Below, one piece after another: positions 31,323-39,617 of a stretch of DNA of 41,223 nt. Source of the stretch: Candidatus Peribacteria bacterium RIFCSPLOWO2_12_FULL_55_15 (GTDB lineage Bacteria > Patescibacteriota > Gracilibacteria > Peribacterales > Peribacteraceae). Below the pieces are notes generated by a model. That model searched no databases and was not told the DNA's origin. It worked only from the letters and a program-made list of their open reading frames with translations. The stretch covers positions 1 through 41,223 of the forward strand of contig MFYG01000004.1 in the NCBI GenBank assembly GCA_001789045.1, read 5' to 3'. A program made the translations under genes and the position numbers. Position 1 is the first letter of the stretch. Each line of letters starts with the position of its first letter.

Positions 31323-32171
31323 ATGCGTTATACATTGCTGCTCCTCAGTAGCCTTCTCTTCTTCCACGCACCCAGTCGTACGCACGCGACAGAAAATGCT
31401 TCCTCGCAGAACATTTTGGAACCACCAGAAGAACACGAACAGTGGCAAGGCTCTGTTGAAGCTCTAGGCATCCAATTTCCACTGAGCTGTGCAGTATGGG
31501 GCAACGAGGAGAAGCGCATATTTCAGTGCAAACAAGAGGACAATACTGTAGATCTTACCATTCACAGTTCCCAAACAGATCCCCTCCTCTCTGTTCACAG
31601 CAGAATCTTAGAGAAAACCGCCGACGCACATGCCGTAAAAAATGGGGAGATTCTCGAAGTCTCCGGAACCTACGACGATCAGGCCTCTTCCCTCCCACTC
31701 ACGATCGGAGGAACAGCACAGGATTTCACCTTCAGTGGCGTCCACAACACTACCTCATTCCAGGGAAATGGATCGTACAAACCGGATTCTCTCCGCGTCT
31801 CCATCTCCTTTTCGCAGAATTTCCCTATTACCGGAATACTCGATCTCCATCGGAGCAACGGAGAAGAAATGAAACCTTTCCACAACACAGGAATAGGAAC
31901 GACTTCCACTGGCAATGTACCAGAACTCATTCCTCCGGTTCTCCCTCTCCTCAACTCTGGCACCATCGAAGTGGCAACGCGGCGCGCCATCGACCATGTC
32001 CAGGATTCCGGTCAGACACTCACGAGCTTCTCTCGTATCCTCTCCCTCGTCTTCCAAACCATTTTCGCCATCCTTGTCATCCTCATCCTCATCACCTTCG
32101 TCTTCCTCTTCCGGCACATAAAAATGCAACAGCGTAGCCCGCAGGGTAAAGACCAACCACCGCCGCACTAG
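31323..32171 (+). CDS. secreted protein with C-terminal membrane anchor
   Basis: 282 residues. The signal peptide is MRYTLLLLSSLLFFHAPSRTHA. The extracellular part (about 23-240) is Ser/Thr-rich, with beta-strand patterns such as LPLTIGGTAQDFTFSGVHNT and two Cys (LSCAVWGNEEKRIFQCK) likely to form a disulfide. Near 245-268 a helix, FQTIFAILVILILITFVFLF, anchors it, followed by a short basic tail. No family is recognised. Same topology as the cohesin protein upstream: outside domain, C-terminal helix. It has its own leaderless-type promoter and ends 33 bp before the tRNA-Tyr gene on the other strand. Confidence 0.7.
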   Translation: MRYTLLLLSSLLFFHAPSRTHATENASSQNILEPPEEHEQWQGSVEALGIQFPLSCAVWGNEEKRIFQCKQEDNTVDLTIHSSQTDPLLSVHSRILEKTADAHAVKNGEILEVSGTYDDQASSLPLTIGGTAQDFTFSGVHNTTSFQGNGSYKPDSLRVSISFSQNFPITGILDLHRSNGEEMKPFHNTGIGTTSTGNVPELIPPVLPLLNSGTIEVATRRAIDHVQDSGQTLTSFSRILSLVFQTIFAILVILILITFVFLFRHIKMQQRSPQGKDQPPPH

Positions 32172-32204
32172 TTAACGGATGGCATCCTCCGCTCCGCGAA
32201 GGAT

Positions 32205-32289
32205 GGTGGGCCGGGAAGGATTCGAACCTTCGAAGGCGTAAGCCACCAGATTTACAGTCTGGCCCGTTTGACCGCTTCGGTACCGACCC
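32205..32289 (-). tRNA. tRNA-Tyr (anticodon GUA)
   Basis: 85 nt on the minus strand with encoded CCA. The acceptor stem GGGTCGG/CCGGCCC pairs with one G-T wobble. The anticodon loop CTGTAAA gives GTA. T-arm GAAGG-TTCGAAT-CCTTC and a class II variable arm are present, normal for bacterial tRNA-Tyr. Confidence 0.95.
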
Positions 32290-32291
32290 AC

Positions 32292-32297
32292 TACTCT
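32292..32297 (+). promoter_or_regulatory. -10 element of the heptad-repeat gene
   Basis: TACTCT, 9 nt before the ATG at 32307; back to back with the tRNA-Tyr 5' end. Confidence 0.4.
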
Positions 32298-32306
32298 AAG
32301 CATACC

Positions 32307-32618
32307 ATGAAGAAGCGTGCACCCGGCGTGACACTCCGCGACGTCATCATCCACATGCAACACATGGAACAGCGTCTCACTGCAGGCACTCTGGCAAATA
32401 CTAAAGGTATTGCTGCCAACACCAAAAGTATTGTTGCCAACACCAAAAGTATTGTTGCCAACACCAAAAGTATCCAAGAGAATGCTGTCGCCATTGTGAC
32501 ACTCGAAAATCGGTTAATGGAGCGTATCGACGCCCTCGACGAAGATCTTACGGCCACTATGAAAGACTTACTGCGGACGCGTCAGTTTGTGGGAATGCCC
32601 GTCCCTATGGAAGAGTGA
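32307..32618 (+). CDS. small coiled-coil protein with 7-residue tandem repeats
   Basis: 103 residues from the ATG at 32307 (an upstream in-frame start would overlap the tRNA). The core is five tandem heptads: ANTKGIA, ANTKSIV, ANTKSIV, ANTKSIQ, ENAVAIV, continuing into TLENRLMERIDALDEDL, a continuous coiled coil. No signal peptide. The layout resembles phage-tail and microneme-like trimeric coiled coils, but nothing fixes a function. The 3' end overlaps the convergent dus gene by 37 bp. Confidence 0.65.
   Translation: MKKRAPGVTLRDVIIHMQHMEQRLTAGTLANTKGIAANTKSIVANTKSIVANTKSIQENAVAIVTLENRLMERIDALDEDLTATMKDLLRTRQFVGMPVPMEE
32394..32477 (+). repeat. 21-bp tandem repeat, four units
   Basis: Unit GCCAACACCAAAAGTATTGT(T): units 2 and 3 are identical, unit 4 differs at the end and unit 1 is degenerate (GCAAATACTAAAGGTATTGC). 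Each encodes one heptad, so copy-number change keeps frame. Confidence 0.85.
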
Positions 32619-33547
32619 GTCACTTTCTCGAGAAGTTCCCCATACGATTGTGTGTCCATACATTCTTTGCGCATTTCTGCCGCTCCCGGGAACCCCGCAA
32701 CGTACACCTTGATGAACTTCTTGAGGATTGCGAATGACCGAGTCTCCCCCCACTTATCGCGGTAGAGTTCGACGTGGCGACGAAGCACGCGGAGACGCTC
32801 CTGGAACGATAGTTCCGTATCGCACTTCTCCGGATGAAAAATCCAGAGGTTGCGGAAGACGCCGCGGCCGATCATGACGCCGTCGCAGCCGTAGCGCTCC
32901 GCATAGTCGAGCGCCTGCGCGCGCGACGCCACATCGCCGTTGCCGATGATGACCGTATCGCGCTTCATCGCATCGCGAATATCCACCGCCCTGCGGATTT
33001 CCTCCCACCGAGCCGGCGCCTTCGACATCTCCTTCACGGTCCGCGCGTGGATCGTGATGGCATCAAGATCCTGTTCGAGGAGAAAGCCGATCCAGTCTTC
33101 GGTGACGACTTTTCGGATGCCGAGGCGGGTTTTGATGCTGAGGGGCAGGGAGGACCCCTCCTTCACCGCTGCAATGATCTCCGTTGCGCGGGCATGATCC
33201 TCAATGAGCGCACTGCAAAGACCATTCTTCAAAACGGTGCGATCGGGACACCCCATATTGATGTCGATCCCATCGAATCCCATCGCTACCAACTCTGCGG
33301 CAACTTTTCGGAAGTGCTCCGGCTCCTTTCCCCATATCTGGACGACGATGGGGCGCTGGTCCTCCGTGTACAGGAGACGGCGGCTCTGCGCCTCGCGTCC
33401 CGCGGAGCAGAGCGCGTCGACGTTGACGAATTCCGTGAAGAAGACATCGGGCCGCCCCTCTTCCGCGACGACCTGCCGAAAGCAGACATCGGTGACGTCA
33501 TCCATCGGCGCCAAGGCCAAAAATGGCTTTGGAAGGCTCTTCCACAT
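32582..33547 (-). CDS. dus: tRNA-dihydrouridine synthase
   Basis: 321 residues. It reduces uridine to dihydrouridine in tRNA D-loops with FMN and NADPH. Features are LALAPMDDVTDVCFR at the start (FMN site), DINMGCPDRTVLKNGLCSAL with the catalytic Cys, SIKTRLG, ITIHARTVK and the phosphate-binding IIGNGDV and GVMIGRG. Two Met codons open the frame (33550, 33547); the second has TACACT (33560-33555) at 7 nt and is preferred. The DusA/B/C subclass cannot be assigned by eye. Confidence 0.93.
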   Translation of the reverse strand: MWKSLPKPFLALAPMDDVTDVCFRQVVAEEGRPDVFFTEFVNVDALCSAGREAQSRRLLYTEDQRPIVVQIWGKEPEHFRKVAAELVAMGFDGIDINMGCPDRTVLKNGLCSALIEDHARATEIIAAVKEGSSLPLSIKTRLGIRKVVTEDWIGFLLEQDLDAITIHARTVKEMSKAPARWEEIRRAVDIRDAMKRDTVIIGNGDVASRAQALDYAERYGCDGVMIGRGVFRNLWIFHPEKCDTELSFQERLRVLRRHVELYRDKWGETRSFAILKKFIKVYVAGFPGAAEMRKECMDTQSYGELLEKVTHSSIGTGIPTN

Positions 33548-33554
33548 CATTATT

Positions 33555-33560
33555 AGTGTA
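33555..33560 (-). promoter_or_regulatory. -10 element of dus
   Basis: TACACT on the minus strand, 7 nt before the second Met codon. Confidence 0.45.
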
Positions 33561-33612
33561 CATCGTTCCCCCTCGGACTCAGAGGGGCCTCACCTGTAAC
33601 AACCTCTGTAAA

Positions 33613-33741
33613 GCTCTGAGTCATTCTGCTCGAACGCTTGCGCGACGCTGTTCGGATTCGTCGCGCCAGTGAGAGCTGGATGGCGAAGAGCGGAACACAT
33701 GGACTAGAGATGGGAAATTTATGGCAAGACTGCCGCGATGG
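33613..33741 (+). repeat. family B dispersed repeat, copy 2
   Basis: CTGAGTCATTCTGCTCGAAC, GCTGTTCGGATTCGTCGCGC, AGAGCTGGATGGCGAAG, then GGAAATTTATGGCAAGACTG. It is collinear with copy 1 at 18741-18838. The end overlaps the 3' end of the AAA_28 gene. Confidence 0.75.
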
Positions 33742-34309
33742 CTGGTGTATGCGCAATACGATGCGCTTCCGCCGAAGGAAGATTGTCCAAGACATACGCC
33801 GCGCGCTCTTCGACGATCATTGCGGGAATCCGCAACGGCTCGTATCCCAGCTCCCGATAGATTTCCTCAATCCGCCGGTCGAGGAACGCCGCCTTTGCGG
33901 CGTCTTCGGTGCGCACGTGATCCTCCTCGAACGGAAGAGGATCGCAGAGAAACACCTTCTTGAAGTGGAATGGGCGGCAGAGCGCGAGGATGTCCGGCAT
34001 GTTCGGCGTGGCGTTGAGTTCGATATATGCCTGCGCGTGGGGGAACCCTCCGTCGAGAATGACCGATTGCGCGGCGTCCAATCTCCGGAACTGCTCCACG
34101 TAGAACGCTATCAGCGCACGCTGAAAGCGTTCCTCGTTACCCCGGATATCCCCGAGCGTCCGCCCCCGCGCAAGTTCGAGCTCGACGTACGCCCGGCCGA
34201 CTTCGGGGACGATGCGATACCCCCTGCGATGCAACGCCTGAATGACGGTTGTCTTCCCCGATGAGGGCGCTCCATCTACGAGCACCCATTCTGTACGGCG
34301 GCATTCCAT
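33719..34309 (-). CDS. AAA_28/NadR-like P-loop NTPase
   Basis: 196 residues. The P-loop is DGAPSSGKTTVIQAL near residue 12, and RRGYRIVPEVGRAYVELEL fits the AAA_28 family, small kinase-like ATPases related to the ribosylnicotinamide kinase part of NadR. VILDGGFPHAQAYIEL holds an Asp in the Walker B position. CDPLPFEEDHVRTED near 120 is the family's lid-like region. A kinase role on a small metabolite is plausible; substrate unknown. TAGGAT (34325-34320) lies 10 nt upstream. The last codons fall in the family B repeat. Confidence 0.75.
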   Translation of the reverse strand: MECRRTEWVLVDGAPSSGKTTVIQALHRRGYRIVPEVGRAYVELELARGRTLGDIRGNEERFQRALIAFYVEQFRRLDAAQSVILDGGFPHAQAYIELNATPNMPDILALCRPFHFKKVFLCDPLPFEEDHVRTEDAAKAAFLDRRIEEIYRELGYEPLRIPAMIVEERAAYVLDNLPSAEAHRIAHTPAIAAVLP

Positions 34310-34319
34310 GCGTGCGGCT

Positions 34320-34325
34320 ATCCTA
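34320..34325 (-). promoter_or_regulatory. -10 element of the AAA_28 gene
   Basis: TAGGAT on the minus strand, 10 nt before the ATG at 34309. Confidence 0.45.
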
Positions 34326-34354
34326 GCAGGAAAAACGTACGATCATTGAACAAG

Positions 34355-34377
34355 CCCCCCCGCGTCCGCGGGGGGGG
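34355..34377 (-). terminator. GC-rich hairpin, probable terminator
   Basis: CCCCCCCGCG / CGCGGGGGGG around a 2-nt loop, followed on the minus strand by CTTGTT. It lies between two minus-strand genes; the U-tract is weak. Confidence 0.55.
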
Positions 34378-34389
34378 CACCGATCCCTA

Positions 34390-34698
34390 TCACGGCAGCT
34401 CCGTGATTTTTCTTTCTCCCTCTTCTATGAGGAGAACAAACCTTTTGGGAAGTTCTTGTTCCGTGCGGATGAACCAAAGACTGACCTTCTGATCATCCGT
34501 CACGGCACCAATCCACCCATTCTCCATCTTGAAGCAGCCATAGCAATGCATTCGTTCTCCGATGGGAAGAGAGGCGACTGTCGACCAATACGAAGCCCTC
34601 CCTCTCTCCCAGCCATCGGCGTAGCCAATTCCTACACCGACCCAAAGCGCAATGGCTGACGCGACCACAGCCGTTACTACAACGCACCAAACCACCAT
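34390..34698 (-). CDS. small membrane-anchored protein
   Basis: 102 residues from the ATG at 34698, which has a clear AGGAG (34709-34705) six bases upstream, one of the few real Shine-Dalgarno sequences in the window. A GTG at 34779 overlaps the previous stop as GTGA and would add 27 residues. The N-terminal helix VVWCVVVTAVVASAIALWVGVGI anchors it. The outside part has MHCYGCFKMENGWIGAV and WFIRTEQELPKRFVLLIEEG, a small beta-rich domain. No family recognised. Confidence 0.65.
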   Translation of the reverse strand: MVVWCVVVTAVVASAIALWVGVGIGYADGWERGRASYWSTVASLPIGERMHCYGCFKMENGWIGAVTDDQKVSLWFIRTEQELPKRFVLLIEEGERKITELP

Positions 34699-34704
34699 GT
34701 TGCT

Positions 34705-34709
34705 CTCCT
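34705..34709 (-). promoter_or_regulatory. Shine-Dalgarno sequence deciding the 34698 start
   Basis: AGGAG on the minus strand, 6 nt before the ATG. It stands out because neighbouring genes lack one. Confidence 0.6.
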
Positions 34710-34775
34710 GTAAAAGATCGGCTCCCACATTCCACCGTAGAATGGGGGAAAGCAAGTGTACGACGTTCCGCCATT

Positions 34776-35720
34776 TCACGCAAGCTCCCCGGCGACGAGA
34801 GAAATGCTATGGAAAGCCTCCTCCACGCGTTCGTGGACATCCGGCAGAGTAATCCCCTCTCTCTGCAGCTTCTCCGTCGAGAGGATGCAGTTGCTCCGCG
34901 CGGCGCGGACGACGGAGGAGAGATCGGCAAGTGTAAGGCGTTCGGGCAGTGTCGCCCTTCGTGGCTCGCAGGGTGTCATGGTGAGGTTCTGGTGACACTG
35001 CATTTTCCACTGCATCATCATGATCTCGTAGGGTGATATTATTCCCGGATTCACGATGTTGAAGATGCCCGTCCGGCGACGGTCGATGAGGATCTTCGCC
35101 GCTTCCAGGAAATCCGGGAGATAGGTGATGGAATTCTGGACATCGAGAACCTTCGCGTACTTCCGTAGTTTCATGAGGAGGTTCCGCTCGTTCAGAGAAC
35201 CATCGAATGGCATGCGGAGACGCAGAATCAGAATCCCACCTCGCCCGTCGACGGTGTCCGTGAACTCGCGGAGAATTTGATCGCACCAACCTTTGACGCG
35301 GGAATAGAAGCTGCCGAAGAAGTTGGGAGAGTCTTCTTCGGTGAAGCCAATCGTAGACCCCCTCTCCCCAGCCATCCCCCCATGGGGGAGGGAATCTGTC
35401 GGTCCCACACCTTCATAAATACACCCCGAACTCATATGCACCCAGTAGATGCCACGCTTCCGACACTCCTCGAGAAGAATAAGCGGCCCTGTGAGATTAC
35501 TGCAAAGCGTCTCCTCCTTATGCGTCTCACACCAATCGATATTCGGACGCCCGGTCTTCCCGGCAACATTCATCACAATATCCGGTTTTTCACGGTCGAG
35601 GACGTCTACAATGGCATGTGCATCTGCAATATCTGTTCCTGGGCACATTGCTTCCGGATACACCTCTCGAAATGCCACACCGAGATATCCACGCGCGCCG
35701 AAAATGAGGATCTTCTCCAT
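34776..35720 (-). CDS. RmlD-like NAD(P)-dependent sugar reductase
   Basis: 314 residues. It is an extended short-chain dehydrogenase of the dTDP-4-dehydrorhamnose reductase type. The Rossmann motif is FGARGYLG (GxxGxxG) near 8, NVAGKTGRPNIDWCE follows the usual NxAAxTxVDxCE layout, MSSGCIYEG holds the catalytic Ser and FYSRVKGWCD the YxxxK pair. A family A repeat lies in frame at residues about 109-121 (DSLPHGGMAGERG), right after the Ser motif, and a degenerate family C copy is near 247-256. It probably makes a surface-glycan sugar. Its promoter is the palindrome shared with ftsK. Confidence 0.85.
   Translation of the reverse strand: MEKILIFGARGYLGVAFREVYPEAMCPGTDIADAHAIVDVLDREKPDIVMNVAGKTGRPNIDWCETHKEETLCSNLTGPLILLEECRKRGIYWVHMSSGCIYEGVGPTDSLPHGGMAGERGSTIGFTEEDSPNFFGSFYSRVKGWCDQILREFTDTVDGRGGILILRLRMPFDGSLNERNLLMKLRKYAKVLDVQNSITYLPDFLEAAKILIDRRRTGIFNIVNPGIISPYEIMMMQWKMQCHQNLTMTPCEPRRATLPERLTLADLSSVVRAARSNCILSTEKLQREGITLPDVHERVEEAFHSISLVAGELA
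34953..34980. repeat. degenerate family C repeat
   Basis: TCGCCCTTCGTGGCTCGCAG then GGTGTCATG; in frame within the RmlD-like gene, one arm eroded. Confidence 0.5.
35357..35395 (-). repeat. family A repeat inside the RmlD-like gene
   Basis: ACCCCCTCTCCCCAGCCATC then CCCCCATGGGGGAGGGAATC; in frame, with a CCCCCATGGGGG core. Confidence 0.8.
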
Positions 35721-35725
35721 CGGGA

Positions 35726-35737
35726 GGAGTATACTCC
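35726..35737. promoter_or_regulatory. palindromic bidirectional promoter, RmlD-like gene / ftsK
   Basis: GGAGTATACTCC is a perfect 12-bp palindrome holding TATACT on each strand (35730-35735 plus, 35733-35728 minus). Each hexamer ends exactly 7 nt from its start codon (35743 and 35720), so the two -10 elements overlap by four bases. Both transcripts would be leaderless and cannot be initiated at the same time. Confidence 0.7.
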
Positions 35738-35742
35738 AACCA

Positions 35743-37983
35743 ATGCCACGCCCCAGACGTCGGCTCCGACACAAGAGATCATCTCGAGGACTCGATCTAC
35801 ATCCGCGCACTTTAAAGTCCCTGAGCGGCATTGCAAACCTCCTTATCGGCATTCTCCTCGCACTCGCCCTTCGACAAGAAGCCGGCCCTCTGGGGAAAGC
35901 CATCCAGCGAATCCTTACATTCTTTGCGGGACGATGGGCCATCCTCTTCCCAATACTCTTTACCATCTTGGGCATCCTCCACTGGTCGCTGCCCACCCCA
36001 CGGTGGCCGCGGAAACGCCTCCTCGGTCTTACATTGTCCGCATTCGCTTTCCTCGGCCTCATGCACATTGGAGCGCCTTTGGAAGATATTGGCACCCGGC
36101 GCGATGAGCTCGCAGGAGCCATGGGCTTCATGGTGAGTCTTCCATTCATTCTTTTCGCAAGTCGAACGGTAGGCATTGTTGTCCTCTCCACTGTCCTCCT
36201 CGCCGGCATTCTTTTGGCCTTCGAGCCTGATCCTCTCAGGATCTTTTTAGTACTCCAGGCGTTCCGAAATCGCCTGAAAGTTCAGCGTAAGTCTCGGGGA
36301 GTTTCTCCCCTGGACACAGAGGAGAACGACTCTGCCACCGACCTCGTCGAACAGGAACACAAACCTCCGGAACTCAATATTGTTCGTCCGGTCTTTGCAA
36401 AAAGCCTCGTCCAGGACCAAACGGAGAAAGCTCTCCAAGAACAACTCCGCGCCAGAACACTTGCACAGGCAACGCAGATTCTCCAGATGAAGGATACGCG
36501 GTATGAAGAATGGACATTCCCCACGTACGATCTCCTGGAAGCGGCTGAGAGCCAACTCATGATCAACGATGAGGAATTGAAGCAACAAGCCCGACTCATT
36601 GAAGAAAAGCTTCGGGAATTCGAGATTGACGTCACTGTGCGGGATGCACATCCCGGCCCCACGGTGACGCAGTTCACTTTACAACCTGCAGAAGGCGTCA
36701 AACTCAGCCGCATCGGAAGTCTTAAAGATGATCTTTCCCTCGCTCTCGCAGCGCAAAGCTTACGGATCGAGGCGCCAATTCCAGGAAAATCCCTCGTTGG
36801 CATTGAGATGCCGAATGCCGTGCGCACGACCGTGCATCTCAAGGAGATGTTGGAAAGCCCTTCATTCTCGCAGTCCTCGTCCCCTCTCACGCTCCCCCTT
36901 GGACGGGACGTCTCGGGAGACGCCGTGGTGGCAAATCTTGATGCTATGCCACATCTTCTTATCGCCGGCGCCACTGGTTCCGGGAAATCCGTCTGCATGA
37001 ATACTTTTCTCATGGCCCTCCTCTTTCAGAATGCCCCCCATGAACTCAAGCTCATCCTCATTGATCCGAAGCGCGTGGAGTTAATGCCCTACGATGGCAT
37101 TCCCCATCTCCTCACCCCCGTCATCACGGAGGCGGAAAAAGCATTACAGGCCTTCCGATGGGCCGTAGCTGAAATGGGCCGTCGACTGCGCTGCTTCTCC
37201 GCAATAAGCGTGCGCAATATCGATGAATTCAATGAAAAGCAAACGCGCGAGGAGGACATGCTCGCTCGCATTGTCATCGTCATCGACGAACTCGCTGATC
37301 TCATGATGCGACAGTTCCGGCGCGACACGGAAATGATGATCACTAGGATCGCACAGATGGCCCGCGCCGTCGGCATGCACCTCGTCATCGCCACCCAGCG
37401 TCCCAGCGTCGACGTCATCACAGGCCTCATTAAGGCCAATGTCCCCACCCGCATTGCCTTCCGCACGGTCAGCGCCGTCGATTCACGGACGATTATTGAT
37501 TCTATCGGCGCGGAAGATCTCCTTGGAAAAGGGGACATGCTTTACTTAACTGCAACAACACCAAAACCCATGCGTATCCAGGGGATCTACGTATCGACAA
37601 AAGAAGTTGGACGAGTTATCAATGCAGTGAAGATTGCCGGTGGTGGAAAGATTACGGAGCAAATAGGTATTGCGGAGGAAGAAGACGCCGACCGCTCTTC
37701 GCTCGCCGACGACGAGTCCCCTGCCCCTCCGGCAGGCAGGCGCGTGGCGAGCGCAAACATTGATCTGGATGCAGATGATGATGGTGGAGATGACTTATTC
37801 TTCGATGCAATCAACGTGGTGCGGGAAACTGGAAAGGCCTCCGCCAGTCTTCTGCAACGTCGCCTGAGTGTCGGTTACGCCCGCGCTGCAAAGCTCCTCG
37901 ACATCATGGAACGCAAAAACCTCATCGGACCGACCGATGGGGCGAAGGCACGAAAGGTGTACATGGAGAAAACAGCAATATGA
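35743..37983 (+). CDS. ftsK: DNA translocase FtsK
   Basis: 746 residues. FtsK pumps DNA at the division septum and helps resolve chromosome dimers. The N-terminal part has about four hydrophobic segments (near 32-50, 65-80, 90-115 and 125-160). The motor has Walker A GATGSGKS (409-416), IVIDELADLMM near 510, RPSVDVITGLIKANVPTRIAFRTVS and GKGDMLYLT. The C-terminal gamma winged helix (LQRRLSVGYARAAKLLDIME) would read KOPS sites. The region SPAPPAGRR near 659-669 carries a piece of the repeat. Open frame upstream of 35743 is antisense to the RmlD-like gene. It overlaps PMT by ATGA. Confidence 0.93.
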   Translation: MPRPRRRLRHKRSSRGLDLHPRTLKSLSGIANLLIGILLALALRQEAGPLGKAIQRILTFFAGRWAILFPILFTILGILHWSLPTPRWPRKRLLGLTLSAFAFLGLMHIGAPLEDIGTRRDELAGAMGFMVSLPFILFASRTVGIVVLSTVLLAGILLAFEPDPLRIFLVLQAFRNRLKVQRKSRGVSPLDTEENDSATDLVEQEHKPPELNIVRPVFAKSLVQDQTEKALQEQLRARTLAQATQILQMKDTRYEEWTFPTYDLLEAAESQLMINDEELKQQARLIEEKLREFEIDVTVRDAHPGPTVTQFTLQPAEGVKLSRIGSLKDDLSLALAAQSLRIEAPIPGKSLVGIEMPNAVRTTVHLKEMLESPSFSQSSSPLTLPLGRDVSGDAVVANLDAMPHLLIAGATGSGKSVCMNTFLMALLFQNAPHELKLILIDPKRVELMPYDGIPHLLTPVITEAEKALQAFRWAVAEMGRRLRCFSAISVRNIDEFNEKQTREEDMLARIVIVIDELADLMMRQFRRDTEMMITRIAQMARAVGMHLVIATQRPSVDVITGLIKANVPTRIAFRTVSAVDSRTIIDSIGAEDLLGKGDMLYLTATTPKPMRIQGIYVSTKEVGRVINAVKIAGGGKITEQIGIAEEEDADRSSLADDESPAPPAGRRVASANIDLDADDDGGDDLFFDAINVVRETGKASASLLQRRLSVGYARAAKLLDIMERKNLIGPTDGAKARKVYMEKTAI
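37717..37750 (+). repeat. partial repeat inside ftsK
   Basis: CCCCTGCCCCTCCGGCAGGC then AGGCGCG, the central part of the family A long form; in frame in the linker before the gamma domain. Confidence 0.5.
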
Positions 37984-39365
37984 ATTTCTCGAGGCCTCTT
38001 TTTCTGCTCCTTTTCCTTGCCGTCCTCACCAGATTTTGGAATCTCGGCTATCCGGTCGAGGCGGTCTTTGATGAAGTCCATTTTGGCAAATACGTCTCAG
38101 CTTACTTTACCCAAGAATACTATTTTGACGTGCATCCGCCTCTTGGCAAGCTCATGCTCGCCGGCGCGGCCAAGCTGTTCGGCTTCCAGCCCGGCTCTGA
38201 TTTTGACCATATTGGCGAAGTTATTGACGTGAGATCCATCGTCATTCTGCGGTTTCTGCCGGCGCTTTTTGGAGTACTTTTCGTGGCCATTGTCTACTGG
38301 ATTGGCCTGGCCCTGAATTTTTCCCGGCCAGCGGCGTTTTTAGGAGGTTTTCTCGCGCTCTTTGACAACGCTCTCCTTATTGAATCCAGATTCATCCTGC
38401 TTAATCTTTTCCTTCTCTCTTTCGGATTTGCCGCGCTCTGCTGTTATCTGCACTCGGAAAAAACCTCTGGCAACAAATACCTCATCTATTACGGACTCGC
38501 AGCCTGCTTTGCCGGACTCGCCGCCGGCATCAAATTTACCGGCGCGTCTTTCTTCGGGCTCATTTTACTCTTCGTCTTCATAACATTTCTCAAGGATCTG
38601 CGCTTTAAAAAGTTTCTCCTCAAATCCGCGCTCTTTATCGCGATTGCCGGATTGATTTATATCCTGCCATTTACATTTCATTTCGCGCTTCTGCCCAAGT
38701 CCGGCCCCGGCGACGCTTTTATGAGCTCGGCTTTTCATAAAACTTTGATCGGCAACAGGATCAACGCCGCCGACACGGCTGAACCTCTTTCTTTCTTTGG
38801 TAAATTCAGTGAACTGAACGTCGCCATGTACAACTACCATTCAGGAACTACGGCCTACCACCCGGACGGCAGCCGCTGGTACGAGTGGCCCTTTGACCGG
38901 AAAGCGGTTTATTACTGGACAAAATCGACCGAGGGCGCAACCGCCAAAATCTATCTTATGGGCAACCCTTTTATTTGGTGGCTGACCTCGGCCGCGATCG
39001 CGCTGTCATTTATTCTTATCACATTGAGAACAATCCGCGGGCGGCTCACGCCGGAAATCTATTTTCTCTTCGCTGGCTACTTTGCCAATCTCCTGCCCTT
39101 CATCCTGATCTCGCGCGTGACTTTTATTTATCACTATCTCTCTTCACTCGTCTTTGCGATACTCATCGCGGTTCTCGTTCTGGACCGTCTCATTATGAGA
39201 GCGCTTCAAAACCGCTTAACCAGCCGCTCTTTTGCCACCTTTTATGCGGCCTTACTTCTTTTGATCATGACCGCCTTTCTGCTTGTCGCGCCCTTAAGCT
39301 ACGGACTCCCCATCCCACCGTATTTTCAGACGTACTACGATGCCCTTATTCATTTTGTATCTTAA
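37980..39365 (+). CDS. PMT-family protein O-mannosyltransferase (GT39)
   Basis: 461 residues with about ten membrane segments. It resembles dolichyl-phosphate-mannose:protein mannosyltransferases, which transfer mannose from a polyprenyl phosphate to Ser/Thr of exported proteins. Signatures are FDEVHFGKYVSAYF (the catalytic Asp-Glu in the first outside loop), YFDVHPPLGKLMLA and GIKFTGASFFG. In YHSGTTAYHPDGSRWYEWPF the third luminal loop of the family can be seen. It overlaps ftsK by 4 bp (ATGA). The gene seems richer in TTT and CTT codons than its neighbours, which may hint at different origin. Substrates may include the Pro/Thr-rich protein at the end of the window. Confidence 0.88.
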   Translation: MNFSRPLFLLLFLAVLTRFWNLGYPVEAVFDEVHFGKYVSAYFTQEYYFDVHPPLGKLMLAGAAKLFGFQPGSDFDHIGEVIDVRSIVILRFLPALFGVLFVAIVYWIGLALNFSRPAAFLGGFLALFDNALLIESRFILLNLFLLSFGFAALCCYLHSEKTSGNKYLIYYGLAACFAGLAAGIKFTGASFFGLILLFVFITFLKDLRFKKFLLKSALFIAIAGLIYILPFTFHFALLPKSGPGDAFMSSAFHKTLIGNRINAADTAEPLSFFGKFSELNVAMYNYHSGTTAYHPDGSRWYEWPFDRKAVYYWTKSTEGATAKIYLMGNPFIWWLTSAAIALSFILITLRTIRGRLTPEIYFLFAGYFANLLPFILISRVTFIYHYLSSLVFAILIAVLVLDRLIMRALQNRLTSRSFATFYAALLLLIMTAFLLVAPLSYGLPIPPYFQTYYDALIHFVS

Positions 39366-39385
39366 AAGCGCTTCCCATCAAAATG

Positions 39386-39617
39386 TCATTTGCAAGCATT
39401 AACCGTTGCATTAAATGTACTCCTATCGCAGCGTCTATAAACAACGCTACCGTCAGGGCACTTTGCAATCTCAACTGGTGTACCTCTATCCCTGCCTTCC
39501 ACAAACGTTCCGCACATTATCGCAAATGGCCAGCACGCACGCTCCGGCTTACCAGCACAGTCGTAGAGTGCAGAAGGAGCATATTCCTCCTCTCTAATGT
39601 ATTCCTTCCTTCTAATG
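39386..39617 (-). pseudogene. Cys-rich frame severed from the upstream gene by a poly-G tract
   Basis: The minus strand, read one base off the frame of the gene at 39612-40658, is open from the C7 run (39618-39624) to TGA at 39386-39388. It encodes about 77 residues with six Cys: DCAGKPERACWPFAIMC and VEIAKCPDGSVVYRRCD, ending NACK. It has no ATG near its 5' end. One base fewer in the run would fuse it to the upstream protein, giving [21 protein letters not shown]. Probably a disrupted or phase-variable C-terminal domain. Confidence 0.5.

Noticed and set aside
35449-35742. N-terminal extension of ftsK
   Set aside because: Antisense to the RmlD-like gene; low complexity, and the promoter palindrome lies between.
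39415-39597. Plus-strand open frames between PMT and the Cys-rich gene
   Set aside because: Short, no start signal; the minus-strand Cys-rich frame explains the composition better.
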